Source of the DNA: Streptomyces flaveolus
Lineage (GTDB): Bacteria > Actinomycetota > Actinomycetes > Streptomycetales > Streptomycetaceae
Direction of reading: 5' to 3'
DNA: 64,000 nt
NCBI RefSeq assembly: GCF_000716535.1
Contig: NZ_JNWV01000013.1
Location: forward strand, 129,167-193,166
Below the pieces are notes generated by a model. That model was given only the letters and a program-made list of their open reading frames with translations. It searched no databases and had not been told where the DNA came from. This document shows positions 34,261-41,920 of the stretch, piece after piece. A program made the position numbers and the translations under genes. The first letter of the stretch is position 1, and each line of letters begins with the position of its first letter.

Positions 34261-35858
34261 CGTCCGCCGCGATGGACACCACCCGGGACGACCACGCCAG
34301 GGCGCACACCTACCGGGGTACGCCGTTCGGCCCGCCCTGGCCGCTCCACGACGACATCATCAGCCGCCTGACACGGCACGCGGCATCGCGTGCCGGAGCG
34401 CCCTGTCTCACCACGGTCGCGGCCGACGGGACCGAGACGACGCTGTCCTACCGCGAGGTGGACACGGCCGGCCGGCGCATGGCCGACTGGCTGCGCCGCA
34501 CGGCCGGCCCGCCGCGCGGCACGGTGGTCGGCCTGATGCCCCGCAACGACGCCGCGTCGGTCGTGGCGATCCTGGGCCTGCTGCGGGCCGGGCATCCGAT
34601 GCTGATGCTCAGTCCCGACGACCCGCCCGGACGGACCCGGCAGCTCCTCGACGCCATGGACGTCACGCTCCTGCTGCGGTCCCCCACGGTCCCGGCGGCG
34701 CCAGGACTCGCATCGCTCGCCCTCCCCGGCGTGCCCGAGCTGACCGGCATACCGTCCGAGGTGACCGAGAGCGCACCGGACCCGGCCTCGGACGCCTTCT
34801 TCTTCGGCACGTCCGGCTCGACGGCCGCCGCCAAGCTGGTCGCACAGTCCCGTTACAACGCGACGGTCAACGCGGCCGCGGTGACCGCACACCACCGGCT
34901 GAAGCCAGGGGACCGCATCCTCGGCTGCCTGCCCCTGCACCACGTCAACGGCCTGCACTTCACGGTGCTCGGCACGGTGGCCGCCGGCGCCCACCTGGTC
35001 CTTGCCCACGAGTTCGACCCCTTCCGGTACCCCGGACTGCTCGCCAGGTTCCGGCCCCGTCTGGCCAGCGTCGTCCCCAGCGTGCTGGAAGGGCTCGTCC
35101 ACACCTCCCGCGGCCTGGCGCTGCCCGGCGAGTTCGAGTACTTCGTCTCCGCAGCCGCGCCGCTGACCACACGGACCGCCCGGGACGTGCGGCAAAGGCT
35201 GGGTGTGCCCGTCGTCCAGGGGTACGGGCTGACCGAGACCACGAACTTCTCCGCGACGATGCCGCCCGACCTGTCCGCCGAGTCCTTCCGGCGGCTGCTG
35301 TACGACGCGGAGATCCCGTCCATCGGCACGGCCGTCCACGGCAACGAGATGGCGGTGCTGCGCAGCGACGGCAGCCGCGCCGACCCCGGCGAGACCGGTG
35401 AGATCTGCATGCGCGGTCACAACGTGATGAGCCGGTACGCCGGCAACGAGGAGGCGACCGCCGCCGCCTTCCTGGGCGGCTGGTTCCACTCCCAGGACCT
35501 GGGTTACGCGGTCCGGGACGAGGACGACGGCAGGGAGTTCTTCTTCATCACCGGACGCAGCAAGAACATCGCCAAGATCGGGGGCGAAAGCGTCTCGCTG
35601 GAGGAGATGGAACGGCTGCTGAGGGCCGTGCCGGGCGTACGGGACGCCGCGTGCGCCCGTCTCCCGCACCGGCTCACCGGCGAGCAGATCGCGGCGGCGG
35701 TCGTCTTCGAGGGTGAGGAGCGTCCCGATCTGCGAGCGCACCTGGCCGCCTCGTTCGCCGCCGCAGTGCTGCCGCGGCGCTTCGTCGAACTCGACGCCGT
35801 ACCACGCACGGCCACCGGGAAGATCCTCAGGCCCCAGCTGGCCGAACTGCTGTCCTGA
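34245..35858 (+). CDS. AMP-dependent acyl ligase (ANL superfamily)
   Basis: 537 residues. The phosphate-binding loop is atypical: FFFGTSGSTAAAKLVAQ lacks the usual GxPK. Other core motifs are normal: VPVVQGYGLTETTNF, GWFHSQDLGY, FFITGRSKNIAKIGGESVSLEE and the catalytic lysine in TATGKILRPQL. It resembles acyl-CoA/carrier synthetases rather than NRPS A domains. The GTG start has GGAGG seven bases upstream and overlaps the aminotransferase gene; the later ATG at 34272 has none. Substrate unknown. Confidence 0.85.
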   Translation: MPGPLTSAAMDTTRDDHARAHTYRGTPFGPPWPLHDDIISRLTRHAASRAGAPCLTTVAADGTETTLSYREVDTAGRRMADWLRRTAGPPRGTVVGLMPRNDAASVVAILGLLRAGHPMLMLSPDDPPGRTRQLLDAMDVTLLLRSPTVPAAPGLASLALPGVPELTGIPSEVTESAPDPASDAFFFGTSGSTAAAKLVAQSRYNATVNAAAVTAHHRLKPGDRILGCLPLHHVNGLHFTVLGTVAAGAHLVLAHEFDPFRYPGLLARFRPRLASVVPSVLEGLVHTSRGLALPGEFEYFVSAAAPLTTRTARDVRQRLGVPVVQGYGLTETTNFSATMPPDLSAESFRRLLYDAEIPSIGTAVHGNEMAVLRSDGSRADPGETGEICMRGHNVMSRYAGNEEATAAAFLGGWFHSQDLGYAVRDEDDGREFFFITGRSKNIAKIGGESVSLEEMERLLRAVPGVRDAACARLPHRLTGEQIAAAVVFEGEERPDLRAHLAASFAAAVLPRRFVELDAVPRTATGKILRPQLAELLS

Positions 35859-35933
35859 CGACCGGCGCCGCACACCGCGTCACACCGTCCTCGACACCCC
35901 ACATCACCATCCGGATCCGGAGGGATCAGTGCC

Positions 35934-36806
35934 ATGAGTTTTCCGCTGAGCACGAAGCAGCGTTCCCAGTTCGACGAAGACGGCTTCCTGGCCCTGCCCG
36001 GGCTGCTGACGAAGGAGGAGATCGCGACGATCCTCGACGTCGCCGACAGCGCCCACGCCCAAGGGCTCCGAGAAGGCCACGGGGGTGCCGAACGCACCGT
36101 GCACGACTACGACATCGCCGCCGTCGACCCCACGCTGTGGGAGTTCGGTGCCCACGAGCGGATCCTGGACGCGGTGGAGTCACTGATCGGCCCGGACATC
36201 CAGATCCACCACTCGAAGATGGCGTGGACGCCGGACGCGGTGGGCAAGGGCGGCGTCCGGTGGCACCAGGATTTCGCCTTCCTGCCGCACTCCAACACCT
36301 CGCTCGTGTCCGCCTTCATCTACCTCGACGACACCACCGTGGAGAACGGCGCCATGAGGGTCGTACGGGGGAGTCACAAGGAGGGCCTGCTCGACCACAC
36401 CGACGGCAACGGCATCTTCCTCGCCCACTGCCAGGAGAGCCGGATGTGGGCGGACGAGAGCCGCATCGCCGCCATCGAGGTGCCGGCCGGCAGCGTCAGC
36501 ATCCACCACTGCCTCGCGCTCCACTCCTCCGGGCCCAACCACGCCGGCCGGCCCAGGCGCGGCCTGATCTTCCAGTACCGCGCGGCCGACGCGGTGCAGC
36601 TCGGTGGTGTCGTCTTCCAGGACACCGGCCGGACCGTGCGCGGCTCGTTCCCCGGGCGTGCGCGCTGCGAGGCGGTCTCCTTCAACCTGCCGTTCAACGT
36701 CTGGCCCGGCGAGACCGACCGGAACTTCGGTACGTACGACCGTCTCCTCGGTGACGAGGTCAGGCGCCGCGGCCTGAACCCCGTCCCCGCCGCAGTGGCC
36801 GGCTGA
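35934..36806 (+). CDS. Phytanoyl-CoA dioxygenase-family Fe/2OG oxygenase
   Basis: 290 residues. H111-x-D113 (VRWHQDFAFLPHSN) and the distal histidine in ALHSSGPNHAGRPRRGL complete the metal site and the Arg for 2-oxoglutarate. The retained aspartate argues against a SyrB2-type halogenase. FDEDGFLALPGLLTKEEI at the start is typical. It presumably hydroxylates or desaturates a carrier-bound or free pathway intermediate. It begins 75 bases after the ligase stop and is followed after 30 bases by the dehydrogenase. Confidence 0.9.
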   Translation: MSFPLSTKQRSQFDEDGFLALPGLLTKEEIATILDVADSAHAQGLREGHGGAERTVHDYDIAAVDPTLWEFGAHERILDAVESLIGPDIQIHHSKMAWTPDAVGKGGVRWHQDFAFLPHSNTSLVSAFIYLDDTTVENGAMRVVRGSHKEGLLDHTDGNGIFLAHCQESRMWADESRIAAIEVPAGSVSIHHCLALHSSGPNHAGRPRRGLIFQYRAADAVQLGGVVFQDTGRTVRGSFPGRARCEAVSFNLPFNVWPGETDRNFGTYDRLLGDEVRRRGLNPVPAAVAG

Positions 36807-36836
36807 GCGGCCGGCCCATCGAGGAAGGACGATCCG

Positions 36837-37982
36837 GTGGACTTCTCATGGTCACCTGAGCAGCAGGCGCGGATCGACGAGGTCGTCCGCTTCGGGTGCG
36901 AGCAACTCGCCGACGACGTCGAGCGGCGCGACGCGGAGGGCATCTTCTGGCACGAGGGCTGGCGGCGGTGCGGACGGTTCGGCCTGCTCGGGCTGCCCAG
37001 CCCGGCCGAGTACGGCGGTGCCGGCGCCGACCGGCTCACCGTCATGGCCACCCTGGAGGCGCTCGGTTACGCCTGCCGGGACAACGGGCTCCTGTTCGGG
37101 ATCAACGCCCATCTGTGGGGCTGCGTGCTGCCCGTACGCGAGTTCGGCAGCGACGCGCAGCGGGCGCGCTGGTTGCCGGGGCTCTCGGACGGCTCGCTCA
37201 TCGGCGCACTGGCCATGACGGAGCCCGGATCCGGGTCCGACGCGTACCGGCTGTCCACCACGGCGGTCGCCAAGGAGGGCGGTTACCTGCTCAACGGCGC
37301 CAAAGCCATGGTGACGAACGCTCCGATCGCCGACCTGATCGTGGTCATCGCACGGACCGACCCGGCCGGCGGCATCGGCGGACTGTCCGCGTTCCTGGTC
37401 GACCGGCACACCGCCGGCCTCCAGGTGAGCGAACCGGTGGCGAAGATGGGCCTGCGCACCGTGCCGATGGGAGAGCTCACCCTCACCGACTGCTGGGTGC
37501 CGGCCGACGCCCTGCTCGGGCACCTCGGTGCCGGCATGGCCGTGTTCAACCTGGCCATGGACTGGGAGCGGGCCTGCATCATGGCCAGTGCCGTCGGTGT
37601 CATGCGCCACCTGCTGGAGCGCAGCACCGCGTATGCCAGGGAACACGAGCGTTTCGGGCAGCCGATCGGTCAGTTCCAGGCGGTGGCGCACCGCCTGGTC
37701 GACATGAAGCTGCGGCTGGAGACCTCGCGCCTGCTGCTGTACCAACTGGGCTGGCTGCGGGACAGCGGCCGGCAGTCGCCCGGCGAGCCCGCCCTGGTCA
37801 AACTGCACCTGAGCGAATCCCTGGTGCAGTCGAGCCTGGACGCCTTGCAGATCCACGGCGGCAACGGCTACCTGGCCGACTCGGGCCTGGAGCGACAGGT
37901 GCGGGACGCGCTGGCCGGCCGGTTCTACTCCGGGACGTCGGACGTCCAGCGGAACATCGTGGCAAGGAGCCTCGGGCTGTGA
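36837..37982 (+). CDS. Acyl-CoA dehydrogenase-like flavoprotein, probable prolyl-carrier oxidase (PltE/RedW type)
   Basis: 381 residues with the complete family pattern: ALAMTEPGSGSDAYRLSTTA (FAD and substrate loop), RTVPMGELTLTDCWVP, ERFGQPIGQFQAVAHRLVDM, QIHGGNGYLADSGLERQVRDA. In PltE, RedW and CloN3 this fold oxidises L-prolyl-S-carrier protein by four electrons to pyrrolyl-2-carboxyl-S-carrier. The next gene is a proline-type adenylation enzyme overlapping by four bases, as expected for that cassette. GTG 36837 follows GAGGAAGGACGATCC. Confidence 0.85.
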   Translation: MDFSWSPEQQARIDEVVRFGCEQLADDVERRDAEGIFWHEGWRRCGRFGLLGLPSPAEYGGAGADRLTVMATLEALGYACRDNGLLFGINAHLWGCVLPVREFGSDAQRARWLPGLSDGSLIGALAMTEPGSGSDAYRLSTTAVAKEGGYLLNGAKAMVTNAPIADLIVVIARTDPAGGIGGLSAFLVDRHTAGLQVSEPVAKMGLRTVPMGELTLTDCWVPADALLGHLGAGMAVFNLAMDWERACIMASAVGVMRHLLERSTAYAREHERFGQPIGQFQAVAHRLVDMKLRLETSRLLLYQLGWLRDSGRQSPGEPALVKLHLSESLVQSSLDALQIHGGNGYLADSGLERQVRDALAGRFYSGTSDVQRNIVARSLGL

Positions 37983-39598
37983 GCGGTCTGCTGCACGAAC
38001 TGCTGGCGGACGCCGCCGCACACGACCCCGACGCCGTCGCGGTGGTGGACGGCGACCGCGGCATCAGCTACGGCGAACTCGACGCCGGCGCGAACCGGGT
38101 GGCCCGGAGCCTGGCCCGCGAGGGCATCGGCCCCGGCCAGCGGGTCGGCCTCTACCTGGAGAAGTCCATCGAGGCGCTCACCGGCCTCTACGGGATCCTC
38201 AAGGCGGGCGCGGCCTACGTGCCCGTGGACCCCGACGCACCGCTCGCCAGGGTGGGCGCCATCCTCGCCGACTGCGGCGTGCGCACCCTCGTCACGTCGG
38301 GGCGGCTGCGCGACCGGTGGTCCGGCCTCCCGGCGGTCGGCGTCTCACCGGCGCTGGTGCTGGTCCTGGACGAGGAACGCCCCCACAGCCCGCCCGGAGT
38401 CAGGGCGGTCGGCGCCGAGGCGATACGGGAGCTTCCGGCACGAGCGCCGGAAACTCCCGTGGCCGAGAGCGACCTCGCCTATGTCCTCTACACCTCCGGC
38501 TCGACCGGTACGCCCAAGGGAGTGATGCTCTCGCACGGCAACGGCCGCGCCTTCGTGGACTGGGCGGCCCGGACCTTCCGGCTGGACATGACCGACCGGC
38601 TCTCCAGCCTGGCCCCGCTGCACTTCGACCTGTCCGTCCTGGACGTGTTCGCCGCGGCCAGGGCCGGCGCCGCCGTCGTTCTGGTACCGCGCCGTCTGGC
38701 CGCGTTCCCCCCGCTGCTGACGCGGCTGGTGGCCGAGCAGGGCATCACCGTGTGGTACTCGGTCCCGTCCCTGCTGGTCATGCTGGCCGCGCGTGGTGGT
38801 CTGTCGCCGGGTGACCTGCCGCAGCTGCGGACCGTGCTGTTCGCCGGCGAGGTGTTCCCGGCCAGACACCTGCGCCGTCTGATGGGGTTGCTGCCGCACG
38901 CCCGCTTCGCCAACCTGTACGGCCCGACCGAGACCAACGTGTGCACCTGGCAGGAGGTGACGGATCCGCCCCTCGACGACGAGGACATCCCCATCGGCCG
39001 GCCGGTCGACGGCACCGAAGTCCTCGTGCTCGGCGACGACGGCCGGCCCGCCGGCCCCGGAGAGGTCGGCGAGCTGCTGGTGCTCGGCCCCACCGTGATG
39101 CAGGGCTACTGGGGTGACCCCGAACGCACCGCCCACGCCCTGGTCACGCCGCCGCCCGGGACGAGACACCCGGGCCCGGCCTACCGGACCGGCGACCTGG
39201 TCGTCCGAGGCGCCGACGGGGTCCTCGCGTTCCTGGGGCGGCGTGACAGCCAGGTCAAGAGCCGCGGCTACCGCATCGAGCTGCGCGAGGTCGAACGGCA
39301 CCTTGAGGAGCATCCCGGTGTCGACGAGTGCGCGGTGGTGGCGGTGCCGGACGAGGTGGCCGGCTGCCTGCTCGTCGCGTTCGTGGTCAGCCGGACCGCC
39401 GCCACCCGGCAGCAGCTCGGCTCCTTCTGCGCGTCGCGGCTGCCCGCCTACATGTTGCCCGCCCACATCGAGCTCGTCCCGGCGCTGCCCCGCACCTCGA
39501 CGGACAAGGTCGACCGGCAGGCCCTGACCGAGCGCTGGACGCGCCGGGACCAGAGGCCATCACGACAGGAGGTGAGCCATGAAACAGCCGGAAGGTGA
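37979..39598 (+). CDS. Stand-alone adenylation enzyme, predicted L-proline activating (PltF/CloN4/RedM type)
   Basis: 539 residues and all A-domain core motifs: LYTSGSTGTPKG (A3), NLYGPTETNVCTW (A5), YRTGDL (A7), GRRDSQVKSRGYRIEL (A8), TSTDKVDR (A10 lysine). My hand reading of the ten selectivity positions is D-L-L-Y-L-A-L-V-C-K, from FDLSVLD, VWYSVPS, LFAGE and NLYGPTETNVC. I recall this as the code of the proline ligases of pyrrole pathways. It would load L-proline onto the carrier at 32369. GTG 37979 overlaps the dehydrogenase stop; the 3' end overlaps the hydrolase gene by 20 bases. Confidence 0.87.
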   Translation: MSGLLHELLADAAAHDPDAVAVVDGDRGISYGELDAGANRVARSLAREGIGPGQRVGLYLEKSIEALTGLYGILKAGAAYVPVDPDAPLARVGAILADCGVRTLVTSGRLRDRWSGLPAVGVSPALVLVLDEERPHSPPGVRAVGAEAIRELPARAPETPVAESDLAYVLYTSGSTGTPKGVMLSHGNGRAFVDWAARTFRLDMTDRLSSLAPLHFDLSVLDVFAAARAGAAVVLVPRRLAAFPPLLTRLVAEQGITVWYSVPSLLVMLAARGGLSPGDLPQLRTVLFAGEVFPARHLRRLMGLLPHARFANLYGPTETNVCTWQEVTDPPLDDEDIPIGRPVDGTEVLVLGDDGRPAGPGEVGELLVLGPTVMQGYWGDPERTAHALVTPPPGTRHPGPAYRTGDLVVRGADGVLAFLGRRDSQVKSRGYRIELREVERHLEEHPGVDECAVVAVPDEVAGCLLVAFVVSRTAATRQQLGSFCASRLPAYMLPAHIELVPALPRTSTDKVDRQALTERWTRRDQRPSRQEVSHETAGR

Positions 39599-40862
39599 AC
39601 TGGCCCGGGCGCTCTTCGAAGCGATCGGTCCGCAGCGCCATCTCGGTGTCCAGCTCTACGTCTCGGTCCGCGGACGGCCGGTCTTCGACCTGGCGGCGGG
39701 CCGGCGCGACGACGGAACCGCGCTGGACCCCGACGATCTGCTCGTCTGGTTCAGCGCGGGCAAGCCCCTGGTCGCGGCGGCCGTCTGCCAGCTGTGGCAC
39801 GACGGACTGATCGACCTGGACGAGCCGGTGGCGACCTATCTGCCCGCCTTCGCGGCGGGCGGCAAGGCGGCGATCACCACCCGCCACCTGCTCACCCACT
39901 CCGGCGGGCGGATGTCGGCCCCGGGGCCGCCGGGCAGCGGCATCGCCGATCCGTTCGCGGTGGACTACGAGCCGGCGATCGGCCTGGCCCTGGCCGCCGA
40001 ACTGCATCCGGAGGACCGGCCGGGCGAACAGCCGTCGTACTCCGCCTCCGTCCTCACCTGGCTGGTGCTCTCCCAACTCGTGCGCCACCACACCGGCGCC
40101 CGGTTCGACGACGTCGTCGCCGAACGCATCGGCCGACCGCTCGGGATGGAGACGCACTACGGCTTCACCGAGTCCGAACTGAGCGAGCTCGGCAACCGCG
40201 TCTGCACCTTCGTCGCACCGCGCACCGGCCTGTATCTGAACGACGCCGACGCGCGGGAGGGCGCCGCGATCCGCGAGGTCATGGCCGGCGGCACCTTCCA
40301 CCGCACCGTCGACCCGGGCGCCGGACTGTGGGCCAGCGCGCGTTCGCTGGGCCGCTTCTACGAGCTGCTCTGCGCCCGCGCGGTCGGCGGCTCGTGGGCA
40401 CCGGCCGACGGCGTCCTGGACGAGCGGACGGTGGCGGAGATGGTCAAGCCGCAGCGCCCCAGCTTCTTCGAGGAGGCGCCGCTGATCGACTTCGGTCTCG
40501 GCCTCACCCTGGAAACACGGCGCCTCGGCCCGCAGTACGCGTATTTCGGCAGTTCTTGCTCGTTCGCCACCTTCGGGCACCAGGGGCACGGGGCGCCGAT
40601 GGCGTTCGCCGACCCGCGGCACGACCTGGTCGTTTCCTTCAACGGCAACGGCCTGCCGGGCCGGGTGCTCGGCAAACGTATCTGGCAACGGATCTCCGAC
40701 GCCGTCTACGAGGAGCTGGGCCTGACCCTGCCGGACGAGCCCGCCCGCGCCGGCGGCCCCCGGCCGGTCCCCCGGCGCCGGCTGGACCTGCGTCCCCCGT
40801 CCGCACGGGCGGAACGCGGCGACGCGCCGACCGGCGCGGCCACCCCCAGGAGGTTCGAGTGA
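39579..40862 (+). CDS. Beta-lactamase-fold serine hydrolase/transacylase (paralogue 1, SxxK intact)
   Basis: 427 residues, class C beta-lactamase/DD-peptidase fold. The nucleophile motif is S59-A-G-K62 (VWFSAGKPLVAAAV); the Tyr motif is PSYSASVLTWLVLSQLV, and DPRHDLVVSFNGNG closes the fold. Such proteins in biosynthetic clusters can be esterases or transacylases (CapW in capuramycin, LovD in lovastatin). It is followed by a second copy with a changed nucleophile. The C-terminal 40 residues are Pro/Arg-rich. The ATG has AGGAGGTGAGCC before it. Confidence 0.85.
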   Translation: MKQPEGELARALFEAIGPQRHLGVQLYVSVRGRPVFDLAAGRRDDGTALDPDDLLVWFSAGKPLVAAAVCQLWHDGLIDLDEPVATYLPAFAAGGKAAITTRHLLTHSGGRMSAPGPPGSGIADPFAVDYEPAIGLALAAELHPEDRPGEQPSYSASVLTWLVLSQLVRHHTGARFDDVVAERIGRPLGMETHYGFTESELSELGNRVCTFVAPRTGLYLNDADAREGAAIREVMAGGTFHRTVDPGAGLWASARSLGRFYELLCARAVGGSWAPADGVLDERTVAEMVKPQRPSFFEEAPLIDFGLGLTLETRRLGPQYAYFGSSCSFATFGHQGHGAPMAFADPRHDLVVSFNGNGLPGRVLGKRIWQRISDAVYEELGLTLPDEPARAGGPRPVPRRRLDLRPPSARAERGDAPTGAATPRRFE

Positions 40863-41920
40863 CGACGACGGTGACCGACGCTTTGCGGACCCGGGTGCGG
40901 GACCGGCTGACCGCCGCGGTGAACCCGCGCGGCCGTCTCGGGGTCCAGTTCTACGTGTCCCGGCACGGTGAGCCGCTGTGCGACGTGGCGGTCGGCGAGT
41001 TCCGGCCCGGTGAGACGCTCACCACCGCGCACCGGCTGCGCTGGATGTGCGTGAGCAAACCGGTGCTCGTGTTCGTGCTCGCCCGGCTCCACGACCGGGG
41101 CGAACTGAGCACGGACACACGTGTCGCCGACGTCATACCCGAGTTCGCCGCCGGCGGCAAGCAGGAGGTGACGGTCGAGCACCTGCTCACCCACACCGCT
41201 GTCTTCGCACAACGCGATTTCAAGGCATGGCGGATGAGCAGGGACGCCGCTGTGGAGTTCGTCTGCGGCTGGACGCTGGAGGACCCGGCGGGCACCCGGG
41301 CCTGGTACAGCGGCGTGGCCGCCTGGCTGGTCCTGTCGGAGGTCGTCCGCCGGGTCAGTGGCCGGGACTACTTCGACCTGGCCCGGGAGTGGGTGCTGGA
41401 TCCGCTGGGCATGGCCACCACCACGGACTTCGGCGGCGCCGGCGAGGCCAGGCCGTCCGGAGCGCTCTTCCAGCGCCCCGAGAACGGCCCGCTGATGCGC
41501 ATCCCCGAACCGCCCCAGGCCACCCCGTGGCCCGGCACCGAGATCTGGGGACCCGCGCGTGAGCTGGCGCGCCTCTTCGAATGCGCGGTCTCGGGCGGCG
41601 TGGCGGACGGCCGACGGCTGTTCTCACCGGCCGCCTTCGAGCACTTCTTCACCCCGTGCCGGACCGGACTGCGCGACGGCTACTTCAGCGACCTGGAACT
41701 GGACTGGAGCCGGGGACTGTGCGCCGATCCCGTCCTGTTCGGCGCGCCCGTCGGCGCCCGGGTCGTCGGGCACACCGGATACGTCACCGCGCTGGCCCTC
41801 GGCGACCTGGACACCGGCCTGGTGATCTCCTACCTGTCGAACACGGCGGTACGCGAACCGCTGCTGCACACGCTGGAGAACGAACTGGTACGAGACGTCT
41901 ACCAGGCGGTGGGGCGATGA
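40859..41920 (+). CDS. Beta-lactamase-fold protein with Cys in place of the nucleophilic Ser (paralogue 2)
   Basis: 353 residues and obviously homologous to the preceding protein (PRGRLGVQFYVSRHGEPLCDVAVGE, IPEFAAGGKQEVTVEHLLTH). Where that has W-F-S-A-G-K, this has W-M-C64-V-S-K67, so the nucleophile position is Cys while Lys is kept. The Tyr motif WYSGVAAWLVLSEVV and the end GHTGYVTALALGDLDTGLVISYLSN are intact, so it is not a decayed gene. I infer a thiol-based acyltransferase or a catalytically distinct partner of paralogue 1. GTG 40859 overlaps the previous stop (GTGA). Confidence 0.83.
   Translation: MTTTVTDALRTRVRDRLTAAVNPRGRLGVQFYVSRHGEPLCDVAVGEFRPGETLTTAHRLRWMCVSKPVLVFVLARLHDRGELSTDTRVADVIPEFAAGGKQEVTVEHLLTHTAVFAQRDFKAWRMSRDAAVEFVCGWTLEDPAGTRAWYSGVAAWLVLSEVVRRVSGRDYFDLAREWVLDPLGMATTTDFGGAGEARPSGALFQRPENGPLMRIPEPPQATPWPGTEIWGPARELARLFECAVSGGVADGRRLFSPAAFEHFFTPCRTGLRDGYFSDLELDWSRGLCADPVLFGAPVGARVVGHTGYVTALALGDLDTGLVISYLSNTAVREPLLHTLENELVRDVYQAVGR

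Noticed and set aside
35934..36806. SyrB2-type non-heme halogenase
   Set aside because: The metal site keeps HxD (H111, D113), so halide binding in place of a carboxylate is not expected.
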